A DNA stretch of 64,000 bases from Komagataeibacter xylinus (lineage in GTDB: Bacteria; Pseudomonadota; Alphaproteobacteria; Acetobacterales; Acetobacteraceae). The notes beneath the pieces were generated by a model that saw only the letters and a list, made by a program, of their open reading frames with translations, did no database searches and was not told the origin of the DNA. The position numbers and the translations under genes are program-made. Shown here piece after piece: positions 34,574 to 43,736 of the stretch (position 1 is its first letter; the number at the start of each line of letters is the position of its first letter). Where the stretch lies: positions 1 to 64,000 of the forward strand of contig NZ_QQBI01000009.1 of assembly GCF_004302915.1 (NCBI RefSeq). Direction: 5' to 3'.

Positions 34574-36933
34574 CGCCGCCCGGCCAGCACATAGGTGCGC
34601 GTCAGACCCGCGCCGGGAATGAAGAAGCGCCCGCGCTCACGGAACAGGAAGTTCTGGCGCAGCTGGTGATAGACGTCCTCCGTCACCTGAATGGTGCCGA
34701 CATCGGGCGCGCCCTGCGCCATCATCTCGGCCATGCCCATGGCATCGCCCCACAGGTTGAAGGCCTGCGGCGCGTTGCCGAGCATGCCGCCAAAGACGGG
34801 GCCGACATCAATGCCGATGCGGAAGACGGGGTCGAGGTCTTCCTTGGCCAGGACGGCCAGCGTGTTTTCACGCATCATCAGCGCCGCATTGGCCATGCGG
34901 AAGACCGCTCCCTTGTCGGGCGTGTGCGAGCAGCCCGCCACGCACACCACGCGGTGGCCAAGCATGCGGATGGAGAACAGCCCGCACTGACGGGCGATGT
35001 CCTGCAGCATGCCCGCCATTGAATCGATCAGCTTGAGGTTGGCCATCGGGTCGTTCTGGGCTGTCATGACCATGTCCGACAGGCTGATGACCATGATGGC
35101 CACGGCAGGGAAGAACCCTTCCATATTGGCCAGGTCCTGCGCCGAGGGCTGGCCGTTCATGCCCAGGCTGCCGGGCGCCAGCAGGAAGCCCTGGCTGGGA
35201 TCATGCGGCACTTCATCGGGCGAAGGCTCGGATTCCAGTTCCTCGCGCGCGGCGGCCACCGCCGTGTAATGCTGGGCGGAGAAGCGTGCCGCCGTAACGC
35301 CTGCCATCATCTCCACGAAATGGGAGACAATCCCCGCCCGTGGCGCATCCTCAAGCGTGATGACGCCAACCGGGCCGCTGCTGCCCAGAATGGGGCTGCA
35401 GAACAGCGCCCGGCTGCCAAACGAGCGCATGTAGATGCGGTAGAACGCCCCGACCCGCTCATCGGCCGCCGCATTCTCCGTTGTCAGCACATCACCATGC
35501 GAGACGGCATCGAAAAAGGTCTTGAGGTCCGTGGTGGCCATCTCGAAGCCACCGGAATGCACATCCTGCTGCCTGTCGTAGGAATCGATGCACATCAGCG
35601 TATGCCCGTCATGCAGGATACGCCAGATGGCGGCCCGGCGGGCATGGGACTGGTCGGCCAGGGTCTCGGTCAGCAGCAGGGCGTTATCTTCGGGATTGAA
35701 CAGGTCCGGGTAGGTCGCGACCGATTGCAGGGCATGGCTCTCGTATGTGGCCACGGCGCGGGACCTGGCAATCTGCGCGCGCATGTGGTCGGCCCGGCGC
35801 GCCTGCAAAAACAAAAGCAGGCCCAGCCCCGAGGCCAGAATCACGACCAGCACGGTAAAGAGCAGGTTCTGCCGCCCATCCGCCATGGCGAACTGCGAGA
35901 AGTCATCCTCCGGCGCCACGAGCAGCAGCACCCAGCTATCGGTGCCAACCGGCAGGTTGGCCGTGATGGTGACGTAGTTCTTGCCTTTTACACGGACCGT
36001 GCGCGCCCCATCGCCATGAACGCGGTATTCATCAAACGCCTTGGTCATGACCGGAAAGTGATTCGGGTCGAGCTTCATCCTGTCGGGGTCGCCACCTGCG
36101 GCGGCCTCGGCCTCCTGCATGCCGTGGCCTGCCAGCACATGCCCGTCGCGATCCATCAAGATGGCGTTGCCGCTTTCACCAATGCGCAGGGAATTGAGGA
36201 ATTTGTTCAGATGCGCCAGCGACATGTTGATGGCATAGACATAGGTCTTGTCATCCTGCCCCTTATAGGGAATGGCTGCCGTAAGCGTCAGCTGCCGCGT
36301 CACTTCCACGATATAGGGATGGGTCCAGTGCAACTGGCCCGCCTTGACCGTATCGGCAAACCAGGCATGGCCGCGCGGGTCGTAGCTGCCGCCGGGGGTC
36401 TGCCACTGCCTGAGCACCTTGCCATTGGCGTCACGCAGTTCATGGGTGAAGACGGACGGCTTGTTCGCCTCCCTGACCAGGGTGGTCAGAGCCACTTCCT
36501 GCTCGTTCTCGCCATGTTCGAGCGTGCTGAAATTGCCATCGCCATCAGCGATGTAGAAGGACTGGATCTGCGGCACGTTGCGCAGCATGGTGCTGCTGTA
36601 GCCCATGAAGATCTTCTGTTCCACCGCGGGCGCGCCATGTTCGAGCATGTCACGCGCCACCACGCTGCCGGACGATGCCGGGGCGAGGAAGGAATTGACT
36701 TCCTTGGCGATGTAATCCTGCTGGCTGACCAGCAGTTCATGCGTCAGGGCAAGGGCGCCGGTGCGCACCGTGCGGTAGGAATGCCAGCCAAAGCCTGCGA
36801 TGATGGCAATGATGCCCACCACGCACCCGACGGGCACGCCCACATGCAGCAGGAAACGCTTGACCTGATCGGAAGGGGCAATCGTGGGATCGACAATCTC
36901 GTCCGTGGACAATGCTCTCTTCCTGTTCAACAC
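34570..36933 (-). CDS. Cache-GAF sensor with degenerate class III nucleotide cyclase domain
   Basis: A 787-residue membrane sensor, first gene of the MCE operon. Segments: TM1 (28-50), periplasmic double-Cache-like domain (about 55-350), TM2 (357-376), GAF domain (about 410-550), linker, then a class III adenylate/guanylate cyclase fold (about 607-785) identified by RIGIDVGPVFGG (705-716) and FNLWGDAMGMA (725-735). The metal sites look lost: AIMVISLSDMVM (612-623) replaces FADIxGFT, and MLGHRVV (657-663) has His660 where Asp is needed; the NxxxR pair is absent (GMAEMM). It may sense a periplasmic ligand and control the transporter by protein contact. ATG 36933 is the only well-placed start. 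Confidence 0.78.
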   Translation of the reverse strand: MLNRKRALSTDEIVDPTIAPSDQVKRFLLHVGVPVGCVVGIIAIIAGFGWHSYRTVRTGALALTHELLVSQQDYIAKEVNSFLAPASSGSVVARDMLEHGAPAVEQKIFMGYSSTMLRNVPQIQSFYIADGDGNFSTLEHGENEQEVALTTLVREANKPSVFTHELRDANGKVLRQWQTPGGSYDPRGHAWFADTVKAGQLHWTHPYIVEVTRQLTLTAAIPYKGQDDKTYVYAINMSLAHLNKFLNSLRIGESGNAILMDRDGHVLAGHGMQEAEAAAGGDPDRMKLDPNHFPVMTKAFDEYRVHGDGARTVRVKGKNYVTITANLPVGTDSWVLLLVAPEDDFSQFAMADGRQNLLFTVLVVILASGLGLLLFLQARRADHMRAQIARSRAVATYESHALQSVATYPDLFNPEDNALLLTETLADQSHARRAAIWRILHDGHTLMCIDSYDRQQDVHSGGFEMATTDLKTFFDAVSHGDVLTTENAAADERVGAFYRIYMRSFGSRALFCSPILGSSGPVGVITLEDAPRAGIVSHFVEMMAGVTAARFSAQHYTAVAAAREELESEPSPDEVPHDPSQGFLLAPGSLGMNGQPSAQDLANMEGFFPAVAIMVISLSDMVMTAQNDPMANLKLIDSMAGMLQDIARQCGLFSIRMLGHRVVCVAGCSHTPDKGAVFRMANAALMMRENTLAVLAKEDLDPVFRIGIDVGPVFGGMLGNAPQAFNLWGDAMGMAEMMAQGAPDVGTIQVTEDVYHQLRQNFLFRERGRFFIPGAGLTRTYVLAGRR

Positions 36934-37007
36934 ATCAGGGCCGGTGGAAGGGCAAGCCTAGACCAAAGCCGCCCGAACGGCCACTCCCTTTGTTACATAC
37001 CGCCTAT

Positions 37008-37688
37008 TCAGCTCAGCCACACGGGGTCGGACAGGGCGGCGACGAAGGCCTGGTGGGCCTCGATTTCCGCTGTGTCGGGGCGCACGCGCACGGTCACATG
37101 CCCTGCTGGCCGTGCGTAGGTGTAGGTGGCAATGCCGCCCCCCCCTTCGGCCACCGAAAGGCCAAGCCCGCGCTGGCGGCCGCCGGTCAGTTCAAGATAG
37201 ACCTCGGCGAGCAGCTTGCAGTCGAGCAGGGCGTTATGGGTGGTGCGGGCGGAGAGGTCGATGCCAAAGCGGCGGCACAGCGCATCAAGGCTGTTGGGCA
37301 TGCCGGGAAAGCGCTCGCGCGCCATGTCCAGCGTATCGACCATGCGGCCCATATCAAGTTCAGGCAGGCGGGCGCGGGCGAGTTCCGCGTTCAGGAAGCC
37401 GAAGTCGAAGCGCGCATTATGCGCGACCAGCGGGTCACTGCCCACGAACTCGAGGAAACCGGGGGCAATCTCGGCAAATTTCGGCTTTCCCTCAAGGTCG
37501 GCATAGGTAAAGCCATGCACGCGGGATGCCTCCTCGGGCACGTCGCGCTCGGGGTCGATCAGCACATGGAAATTATTGCCCGTGGGCAGGTCGCCCATCA
37601 GTTCCAGCGCCGCGATTTCAATCACGCGGTCACCCTTGAGCGGGTCGAGCCCCGTGGTTTCCGTATCAAACAGGATGGAGCGTTTCAT
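37008..37688 (-). CDS. dnaQ: DNA polymerase III epsilon subunit
   Basis: A 226-residue DEDDh 3'-5' exonuclease that proofreads replication. ExoI is LFDTETTGLDPL (D and E), ExoII VAHNARFDFGFLNAEL, ExoIII HNALLDCKLLAEVYL. The usual C-terminal polymerase-binding tail (after about 180) is present. Its start overlaps the coaE stop by ATGA, the widespread coaE-dnaQ order of alphaproteobacteria. Confidence 0.95.
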   Translation of the reverse strand: MKRSILFDTETTGLDPLKGDRVIEIAALELMGDLPTGNNFHVLIDPERDVPEEASRVHGFTYADLEGKPKFAEIAPGFLEFVGSDPLVAHNARFDFGFLNAELARARLPELDMGRMVDTLDMARERFPGMPNSLDALCRRFGIDLSARTTHNALLDCKLLAEVYLELTGGRQRGLGLSVAEGGGGIATYTYARPAGHVTVRVRPDTAEIEAHQAFVAALSDPVWLS

Positions 37689-38314
37689 GCGGGCTTTCCT
37701 TTATGGGCCGCCCATGCGGCGGGGCTGGCGGCGTGCATGGCGCGCAGCAGGCGCCTGACCTGCCGCAGCGTGTCATGCCGCGACAGCCCGGTTTGAATGA
37801 CGATATCGGCCCTGCGCCGCCGGGCGGCATCGGGCATCTGGCGGGCCAGCACGGCATCAAGCTGCGCGGGCGTCATGGTGCCACGCCTCAGCACGCGCGC
37901 GCGCTGGATGGGGGCGGGCGCGCTCACCACCACCACCCTGTCACAGATCCGCTCGGCCCCGGTCTCGAACAGGAGCGGAATATCAAGCACCACCCACCGG
38001 CACCCATCACGCCGCGCCCGCTCAAGGAAGCGCGTGCGCGCGGCCCGCACCAGAGGGTGCATGATACCCTCAAGCCCGCGCATGATGGCAGGCTCGGCCA
38101 GCGCCGCGCGCCGCAGCGCCGCGCGGTCAAGCACGCCATCGCGCACGCAACCGGGTACCAGCTTTTCAATGGCGGGCAGCGCGCGGCCATGCGGGGCCTG
38201 AAGCGCGCGCACCGTGGCATCGGCATCGAACACGCGCAGGCCCGCGCGGCGCAGCAGGGCCGCCATGGTGGACTTGCCCATGCCGATCCCGCCCGTAAGG
38301 CCGAGCACCCGCAT
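37685..38314 (-). CDS. coaE: Dephospho-CoA kinase
   Basis: A 209-residue P-loop kinase completing coenzyme A. The P-loop is LTGGIGMGKSTMAALLR (about 5-21), followed by DADATVR, DIPLLFETGAE (about 110-120) and the DVVVVVSAP-like strand RVVVVSAPAPIQRARVL. It starts 5 nt after the aroE stop, and its last bases overlap dnaQ. Confidence 0.95.
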   Translation of the reverse strand: MRVLGLTGGIGMGKSTMAALLRRAGLRVFDADATVRALQAPHGRALPAIEKLVPGCVRDGVLDRAALRRAALAEPAIMRGLEGIMHPLVRAARTRFLERARRDGCRWVVLDIPLLFETGAERICDRVVVVSAPAPIQRARVLRRGTMTPAQLDAVLARQMPDAARRRRADIVIQTGLSRHDTLRQVRRLLRAMHAASPAAWAAHKGKPA

Positions 38315-38319
38315 GGCGT

Positions 38320-39201
38320 TCAGCCCCCCGCGTGGGCCGCGCGCAGGTCGGCATCAAGCAGGGCTTCGACCTCCGGGCCGATGGCAGGCTTCGCGCCAAA
38401 CCATTTTTCAAACCCCAGCCCGGCCTGATGGATCAGCATGCCCAGCCCATCAACCGTGCGCAGGCCGTGGCGTGCGGCAAGGCGCAGCAGGCCGGTCTGG
38501 CGCGGCACGTACACGATGTCACACACCACAAGCCCGGCATCGGCCTGCGCCAGATCGAGCGGGAAAGCAGCGTCATCGGCCCCTTCCATCCCGATCGAGG
38601 TGGTGTTGACCAGCAGCGTGCAGCCCGCCAGCGCCTCACCGGCCCGCGCCCAGTCAACCACCTCGATTCCCTCAAGCAGGGCTGCCAGGGCCTCGGCGCG
38701 GGCGCGGGTACGGTTGGCAATGACAACCTGCACGCCCCGGTCGAGCAGGCTTGCGGCAATGGCGCGCGCGGCCCCGCCCGCGCCGAGCAAAAGGGCGCGG
38801 CCGCCGCTCACCGCAACACCATGCGCCTCGACATTGGCAACGAAGCCGTCACCATCGGTGGAATAGCCCTCGATCTGGCCATCGGCGGCAAAGACCAGCG
38901 TATTGACCGAGCCTGAACGCCGGGCCGAACGGTCAAGACGGTCAACGATGCGATAGGCGGATTCCTTGTGCGGGATGGTCACGTTCACCCCCCTGAAGCC
39001 CGCGGCCTGCAATCCCCTGACCGCCGTATCAAACGCGCCGGGCCGCACGGGCAGCGGCACGTAGGCGCCGTTGATGCCACCCTGCGCCAGCCAGAAATTA
39101 TGCATGAGCGGCGAGCGTGAATGCGCCACCGGCCAGCCGATCACTCCTGCAAGCCTGGTGTGCCCGTCAATACGGGGGCTGCGTTCCATCGTGTTGTTCA
39201 T
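38320..39201 (-). CDS. aroE: Shikimate dehydrogenase
   Basis: A 293-residue enzyme reducing 3-dehydroshikimate with NADPH. Substrate motif GWPVAHSRSPLMHNFWL (about 22-38), catalytic Lys in NVTIPHKESAYRI, NADP loop LLGAGGAARAIAASL, and NTTSIGMEG. It is the first gene of aroE-coaE-dnaQ and follows the amidohydrolase by 17 nt. ATG 39189 (MERSPRI) is an alternative start four codons in. Confidence 0.94.
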   Translation of the reverse strand: MNNTMERSPRIDGHTRLAGVIGWPVAHSRSPLMHNFWLAQGGINGAYVPLPVRPGAFDTAVRGLQAAGFRGVNVTIPHKESAYRIVDRLDRSARRSGSVNTLVFAADGQIEGYSTDGDGFVANVEAHGVAVSGGRALLLGAGGAARAIAASLLDRGVQVVIANRTRARAEALAALLEGIEVVDWARAGEALAGCTLLVNTTSIGMEGADDAAFPLDLAQADAGLVVCDIVYVPRQTGLLRLAARHGLRTVDGLGMLIHQAGLGFEKWFGAKPAIGPEVEALLDADLRAAHAGG

Positions 39202-39218
39202 GAACGGCGTGTTCCTGC

Positions 39219-40037
39219 TCAGTGGCGGTATTCTTCCCAGGCCCGGGGCAGGATGCGCTCAAGCCGCGCGGCCCATTCGGCCTGCCCCTGCGGGGTTGCG
39301 ATCAGGTCCTGCCTGATCTCGATTTCCAGATACGGCAGGCCGCGTCCTTCGGCATGGACCGGCACGGTATAGTCATTCACATCCGTCAGCGCATAGGGCT
39401 CGTTGCTGCCCACCACCAGCCCGTCTTCCGCTGCCAGCAGGTCGCGCACGCGCAGGCCAAAGGCGGGGTTGCGATTGTGTAGCACGCCCGTATGCCACGG
39501 CCGCGCCTGACCGTTCATGCAATCGGTAAAGCTGTGCAGCGAGACCAGCACCACGGGCAGGCCAGCCTCGAGCCGCGTGGAAATCTCGCCACGGATCTTC
39601 TGGTGATAGGGCAGGAAAATTTCCTCCACACGCCAGCCTTCCGCATCGGCGCTGAGATCGGCATTGGCGGGCACAAGCGTGCCGTCGCTTTCGCGCACGA
39701 TGGATGAGGGGTGCCCCGGCGCGCGGTTGCAGTCGATCACGAGGCGGGAATAGGCCTGCTCGATCAGCACGCAGCCCAGCTTTTCGGCCAGCAGGCGCCC
39801 GGTTTCGGCCATGCCCAGGTCACAGGCGATATGGCGCGCCCGGTCTGCGGCACTCACCCCCATGTCGCCCAATGCGGCGGGAATGGCCCGGCCCGCATGG
39901 TCGCTGACCAGCACGAAGGGCAGCCCCCCTGCCGTGGCCACGCCATCAAGCGCCGACGGGCCGAACTGGATGACCGGCGCCGGGTCGGCCGGGGTCAGCA
40001 AACGTGACGGCTCCTGCGCAAGGGCTGCATGGTGCAT
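39219..40037 (-). CDS. N-formylglutamate amidohydrolase family protein
   Basis: A 272-residue metal-dependent amidohydrolase of the HutG2/FGase type: VSDHAGRAIPAALGDMG near the N-terminus, a CDLGM acidic site, LVIDCNRAPGHPSS, and the late LVSLHSFTDCMNG with the metal His. I placed the start at ATG 40037 (MHHAALAQEP); the earlier frame to 40181 adds 48 residues of low-complexity Arg/Gly. No other hut genes are nearby, so the in vivo substrate may differ from N-formylglutamate. Confidence 0.82.
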   Translation of the reverse strand: MHHAALAQEPSRLLTPADPAPVIQFGPSALDGVATAGGLPFVLVSDHAGRAIPAALGDMGVSAADRARHIACDLGMAETGRLLAEKLGCVLIEQAYSRLVIDCNRAPGHPSSIVRESDGTLVPANADLSADAEGWRVEEIFLPYHQKIRGEISTRLEAGLPVVLVSLHSFTDCMNGQARPWHTGVLHNRNPAFGLRVRDLLAAEDGLVVGSNEPYALTDVNDYTVPVHAEGRGLPYLEIEIRQDLIATPQGQAEWAARLERILPRAWEEYRH

Positions 40038-40287
40038 TGTGGCGTAACGTCCTCTGCCATGGGCGGGTTGGGGGCCGACATTACAGCCCCGGCCCGCCAA
40101 GTGAAAGACCCTGCCGGGCCAGCACGCCACAACCCCGCCCCGCGCCAGCCCCTCCCCCCGCGCAGGATTGCGGCGCGCCATGATTGTATCTGCCGCGCCG
40201 CGCCGGTAGGGTGCGCTGCGCGCAATGGCATTGAGCCATGAAGGCGCGCCATAATCCTTTTCACACTTGGGGTAGCTGGAACACAGG

Positions 40288-41718
40288 ATGCCGGGGAACG
40301 CAAAAACGCTGACGGATCAGGACGCGCACAAGGCGAACGCACAATGGGGCGGGCGCTTTGCCGGGGGGCCTGCGGCCATCATGCAGGACATCAATGCCTC
40401 GATCGGCTTTGACAAAGCACTGTGGCGGCAGGACATCGCGGGATCAAAGGCCCATGCCGCCATGCTCGCGAAAACCGGCATCATTTCCGGCGAGGACGCC
40501 AAAGCCATTACCGAGGGGCTGGACCAGATCGGCCGCGAGATCGCGGCGGGCACGTTCGAGTTCAGCACCGCCCTTGAAGATATTCACATGAATATCGAGG
40601 CCCGCCTGTCCGATCGCATTGGCGAGGCGGGCAAGCGCCTGCACACCGCGCGCTCGCGCAACGACCAGGTGGCGACCGATTTCCGCCTGTGGGTGCGCGA
40701 TGCGATTGACGGGCTGGAGCAGCAGGCAGCCGCCCTCATGCGGGCACTCGCCCGCCGCGCGCTTGAGCATGCGGCGACCCCCATGCCCGGCTTCACCCAC
40801 CTGCAGACCGCCCAGCCCGTGACCTTCGGCCACCACCTCATGGCCTATGTCGAGATGCTGGCGCGCGACCGGGGCCGCCTGAGCGATGCCCGGCGCAGGC
40901 TCAACGAATCCCCGCTCGGCTCGGCAGCGCTTGCGGGCACGTCCTTCCCCATCGACCGCGAGATGACGGCCCATGCGCTGGGCTTCGACCGGCCCACCGC
41001 CAACTCGCTCGATGCCGTGTCGGACCGCGATTTCGCGCTGGAATATCTCTCGGCCCTGTCCATCATGGCGATGCACCTCTCACGCCTGGCGGAAGAAATC
41101 GTGATCTGGTGCTCGGCCCCCTTCTCGTTCATCCGCCTGTCGGATGCGTTCACCACCGGCTCGTCCATCATGCCGCAAAAGCGCAACCCGGATGCCGCCG
41201 AGCTGGTGCGCGCCAAGGGCGGGCGCATTACCGGCGCGCTGGTGGGCCTGCTTACGGTCATGAAGGGCCTGCCGCTGGCCTATGCCAAAGACATGCAGGA
41301 AGACAAGGAACCCGTCTTCGCCGCCACCGATGCCGCCACCCTGTGCCTTGCCGCCATGGATGGCATGGTGCGCGACCTCACGGTCAACGAGGCGCAGATG
41401 CGCGCCTATGCCGGGTCCGGCTTCTCCACCGCGACCGACCTGGCCGACTGGCTGGTGCGCGTGCTCAAGGTGCCCTTCCGCACCGCGCACCACGTGACCG
41501 GCCGCCTCGTGGGCAAGGCGGAAGCGAAAGGCGTGGGCCTGGCCGAGCTGAGCCTTGCGGAAATGCAGGAAGAGGAAGCAGGCATCACGCAGGACATCTT
41601 CTCGGTGCTGAGCGTCGATTCCTCCATCGCCTCGCGCACCAGCCTCGGCGGCACGGCGGCCGATAACGTGCGCACACAGGCCACGCGCTGGCTTGACACA
41701 CTGGGAGCACAGAAATGA
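40288..41718 (+). CDS. argH: Argininosuccinate lyase
   Basis: A 476-residue fumarase-superfamily lyase that gives arginine and fumarate. It opens [21 protein letters not shown]; further motifs are [29 protein letters not shown] (catalytic His) and the flexible signature loop [15 protein letters not shown] with the catalytic Ser. The 250-bp gap to the divergent amidohydrolase should hold both promoters. The stop overlaps the small lipoprotein gene by ATGA. Confidence 0.96.
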   Translation: MPGNAKTLTDQDAHKANAQWGGRFAGGPAAIMQDINASIGFDKALWRQDIAGSKAHAAMLAKTGIISGEDAKAITEGLDQIGREIAAGTFEFSTALEDIHMNIEARLSDRIGEAGKRLHTARSRNDQVATDFRLWVRDAIDGLEQQAAALMRALARRALEHAATPMPGFTHLQTAQPVTFGHHLMAYVEMLARDRGRLSDARRRLNESPLGSAALAGTSFPIDREMTAHALGFDRPTANSLDAVSDRDFALEYLSALSIMAMHLSRLAEEIVIWCSAPFSFIRLSDAFTTGSSIMPQKRNPDAAELVRAKGGRITGALVGLLTVMKGLPLAYAKDMQEDKEPVFAATDAATLCLAAMDGMVRDLTVNEAQMRAYAGSGFSTATDLADWLVRVLKVPFRTAHHVTGRLVGKAEAKGVGLAELSLAEMQEEEAGITQDIFSVLSVDSSIASRTSLGGTAADNVRTQATRWLDTLGAQK

Positions 41719-41876
41719 ACACGCTGACCATCCTGCGCCGGGGCGCGCCCCGCTTCATGCTCACGCTCGCCATGCTGGCGGCCATAAGTGCCACGCTTGG
41801 CGCCTGCGGGCGCATTGGCAACCCGCACAGTCCCAGCAAGGCCATCTACAACAATTACCCCGACAAGGACCGCTAG
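41715..41876 (+). CDS. lptM: Small LptM-like lipoprotein
   Basis: A 53-residue protein too short for most gene finders: a signal peptide (about 1-30) with lipobox LGAC (Cys 31), then [22 protein letters not shown]. Short lipoproteins of this kind between argH and lysA are frequent in proteobacteria; in E. coli LptM (YifL) helps LptD assembly. The ATG overlaps argH by ATGA, so it is co-translated. The GRxGxP pattern after the Cys is kept loosely, so the name is inferred from context. Confidence 0.7.
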   Translation: MNTLTILRRGAPRFMLTLAMLAAISATLGACGRIGNPHSPSKAIYNNYPDKDR

Positions 41877-41888
41877 GGCACGCGCCGG

Positions 41889-42287
41889 TCAGGCCAGGTT
41901 GCCCGGCCCGAAACTGTCGGGCAGCAGGTCGGCCAGCGTATGGACCACCAGCACCGTGCCCTGGGGCGAGATCATGGTGATCTCGGCCTCGGGGGGTGCG
42001 AATTCCCTTATCTTCTGGCGGCATCCCCCGCATGGCGTGCAGGCTGCCCCCGTGCCGCCACACACCACCACGCGCCGGATGAGGCGCCCGCCCGCCGCCG
42101 CCATGGCCGCAATGGCGCCTGCCTCGGCGCAGGTTCCCTCGGGGTAGGCCGCGTTTTCAACATTGCAGCCGGCAAAAACCCGGCCATCCGCGGTCTCGAC
42201 TGCAGCCCCCACCTGGAAGCGGGAATAGGGCGCGTAGGCATGGGCGCGCACGGCCATTGCCGCCCGTGCCACGGGGTCGTGATTCAT
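41889..42287 (-). CDS. cdd: Cytidine deaminase
   Basis: A 132-residue zinc deaminase of pyrimidine salvage. Zn site CAE in PEGTCAEAGAIAAM and PCGGCRQKI; substrate FQVGAAVETADG and CNVENAAYP. The usual Arg of CAER is Ala here. ATG 42287 (MNHDPVARAAM) fits the family length; a longer frame to 42326 adds 13 residues. It sits convergently between the small lipoprotein gene and, on the other side, divergently from lysA. Confidence 0.9.
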   Translation of the reverse strand: MNHDPVARAAMAVRAHAYAPYSRFQVGAAVETADGRVFAGCNVENAAYPEGTCAEAGAIAAMAAAGGRLIRRVVVCGGTGAACTPCGGCRQKIREFAPPEAEITMISPQGTVLVVHTLADLLPDSFGPGNLA

Positions 42288-42365
42288 GATGGAGCTGTCC
42301 TTCGTGTTCTTTCCTGCGTCAACCACCTTGGAAGGGATGCGGCAAGGCGGTATCGTGCAGGCATC

Positions 42366-43736
42366 ATGGCTGATACTCCCCTCCCCTGTCGCGGACAGGA
42401 CCCTTCCGTCGCCGACCTTCTGGCCGTCCGTCCCGCGCTGTCAATGCACGCCATGGACGGGCTCGTGCTCGAGGACGTGCCGCTCAACGCCATAGCCGAT
42501 GCGCTGGGCACGCCCACATGGGTCATGAGCGCTGGCACGCTGCGCGCGCGCTACCGCAGGCTGGCCAATGCCTTTGGTGCGACGGGCCGCCCGGTTTCCA
42601 TCCATTTCGCGGTCAAGGCCAACGACCATCTGGCCGTGCTGCGCATTCTGGCGGCTGAGGGTGCGGGGGCCGACGTGGTCAGCGGCGGCGAACTGCGCCG
42701 CGCCATGGCGGCGGGCATCCCGGCGGGCAAAATCGTGTTCTCGGGCGTGGGCAAGACCGCTGACGAGATGCGGCTGGCGCTGCGCGCGGGCATTCTGCAG
42801 ATCAATGTGGAAAGTGCGGAGGAACTCGAACTCCTCTCCGCCACGGCGCAGACCGAAGGGCTCGAGGCAGCCATTGCCCTGCGCATCAACCCCGATGTCG
42901 ATGCGGGAACGCATGCCAAGATCACTACCGGGCTTGCCAACAACAAATTCGGCATTCCGTTCAACCGCGCGGTTGAACTCTATGCCCACGCAGCCGAACT
43001 CCCCGGCATCCGCCCCGTGGGGCTGGCCATGCATATTGGCAGCCAGATCGTGCGCATGCAGCCTTACCGCGCCGCCTATGCCCGGCTGGCCGCACTCGTG
43101 CAGGCCATCCGCGCGCGCGGGCTGGTGGTCGACGCGCTTGACTGCGGCGGGGGGCTTGGCATTTCCTACCGCGATGAAACCGAAGGCGCGCCCGAAGCGC
43201 TGGCCGCAGTCATTCAAGCCGAACTCGGCGGGCTGGGCACGCGCCTTGCCATTGAGCCGGGGCGCTGGCTGGCCGGGCCCGCGGGCGTGCTGCTGAGCAC
43301 CGTCATCCTGCGCAAGCGCGGCTATGACGGCATGCCCCCCTTCCTGGTGCTCGATGCGGCGATGAACGACCTCATGCGCCCCAGCCTGTATGATGCATGG
43401 CACGGCATCCTGCCGCTTGCCGCGCAAGATGCGACAGCCCCGGTCGAGACGGTGCATGTGGTCGGTCCCGTATGCGAAAGTGGCGATACCTTCGGCCACG
43501 ACCGCACCCTGCCTTGCCTGCAGGCAGGTGCACGCGTGGCCCTGCTGGATTGCGGCGCCTATGGCATGGTGATGAGCTCCACCTATAACGACCGCCCGCT
43601 GGCAGCGCAGGTGATGGTCGATGGCAATCGCTGGGCTGTCATCCGCCCGCGCCAGCCCGTTGAGGAACTCTGGGCCGCCGACCATGTTCCCCAGTGGGTG
43701 GACCAGACCCTTACCCCCGCTGGCGGAGGCCTATGA
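42366..43736 (+). CDS. lysA: Diaminopimelate decarboxylase
   Basis: A 456-residue fold-III PLP enzyme, last step of lysine synthesis. PLP Lys in HFAVKANDHLAVLRI (about 78-92), HIGSQI, GGGLGISYRDE, EPGRWLAGPAG and CESGDTFGHDR with the catalytic Cys across the dimer. ATG 42366 gives the standard length; the 142 upstream codons of the same frame lie over cdd and are not family-like. The stop overlaps the next gene (ATGA). Confidence 0.95.
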   Translation: MADTPLPCRGQDPSVADLLAVRPALSMHAMDGLVLEDVPLNAIADALGTPTWVMSAGTLRARYRRLANAFGATGRPVSIHFAVKANDHLAVLRILAAEGAGADVVSGGELRRAMAAGIPAGKIVFSGVGKTADEMRLALRAGILQINVESAEELELLSATAQTEGLEAAIALRINPDVDAGTHAKITTGLANNKFGIPFNRAVELYAHAAELPGIRPVGLAMHIGSQIVRMQPYRAAYARLAALVQAIRARGLVVDALDCGGGLGISYRDETEGAPEALAAVIQAELGGLGTRLAIEPGRWLAGPAGVLLSTVILRKRGYDGMPPFLVLDAAMNDLMRPSLYDAWHGILPLAAQDATAPVETVHVVGPVCESGDTFGHDRTLPCLQAGARVALLDCGAYGMVMSSTYNDRPLAAQVMVDGNRWAVIRPRQPVEELWAADHVPQWVDQTLTPAGGGL

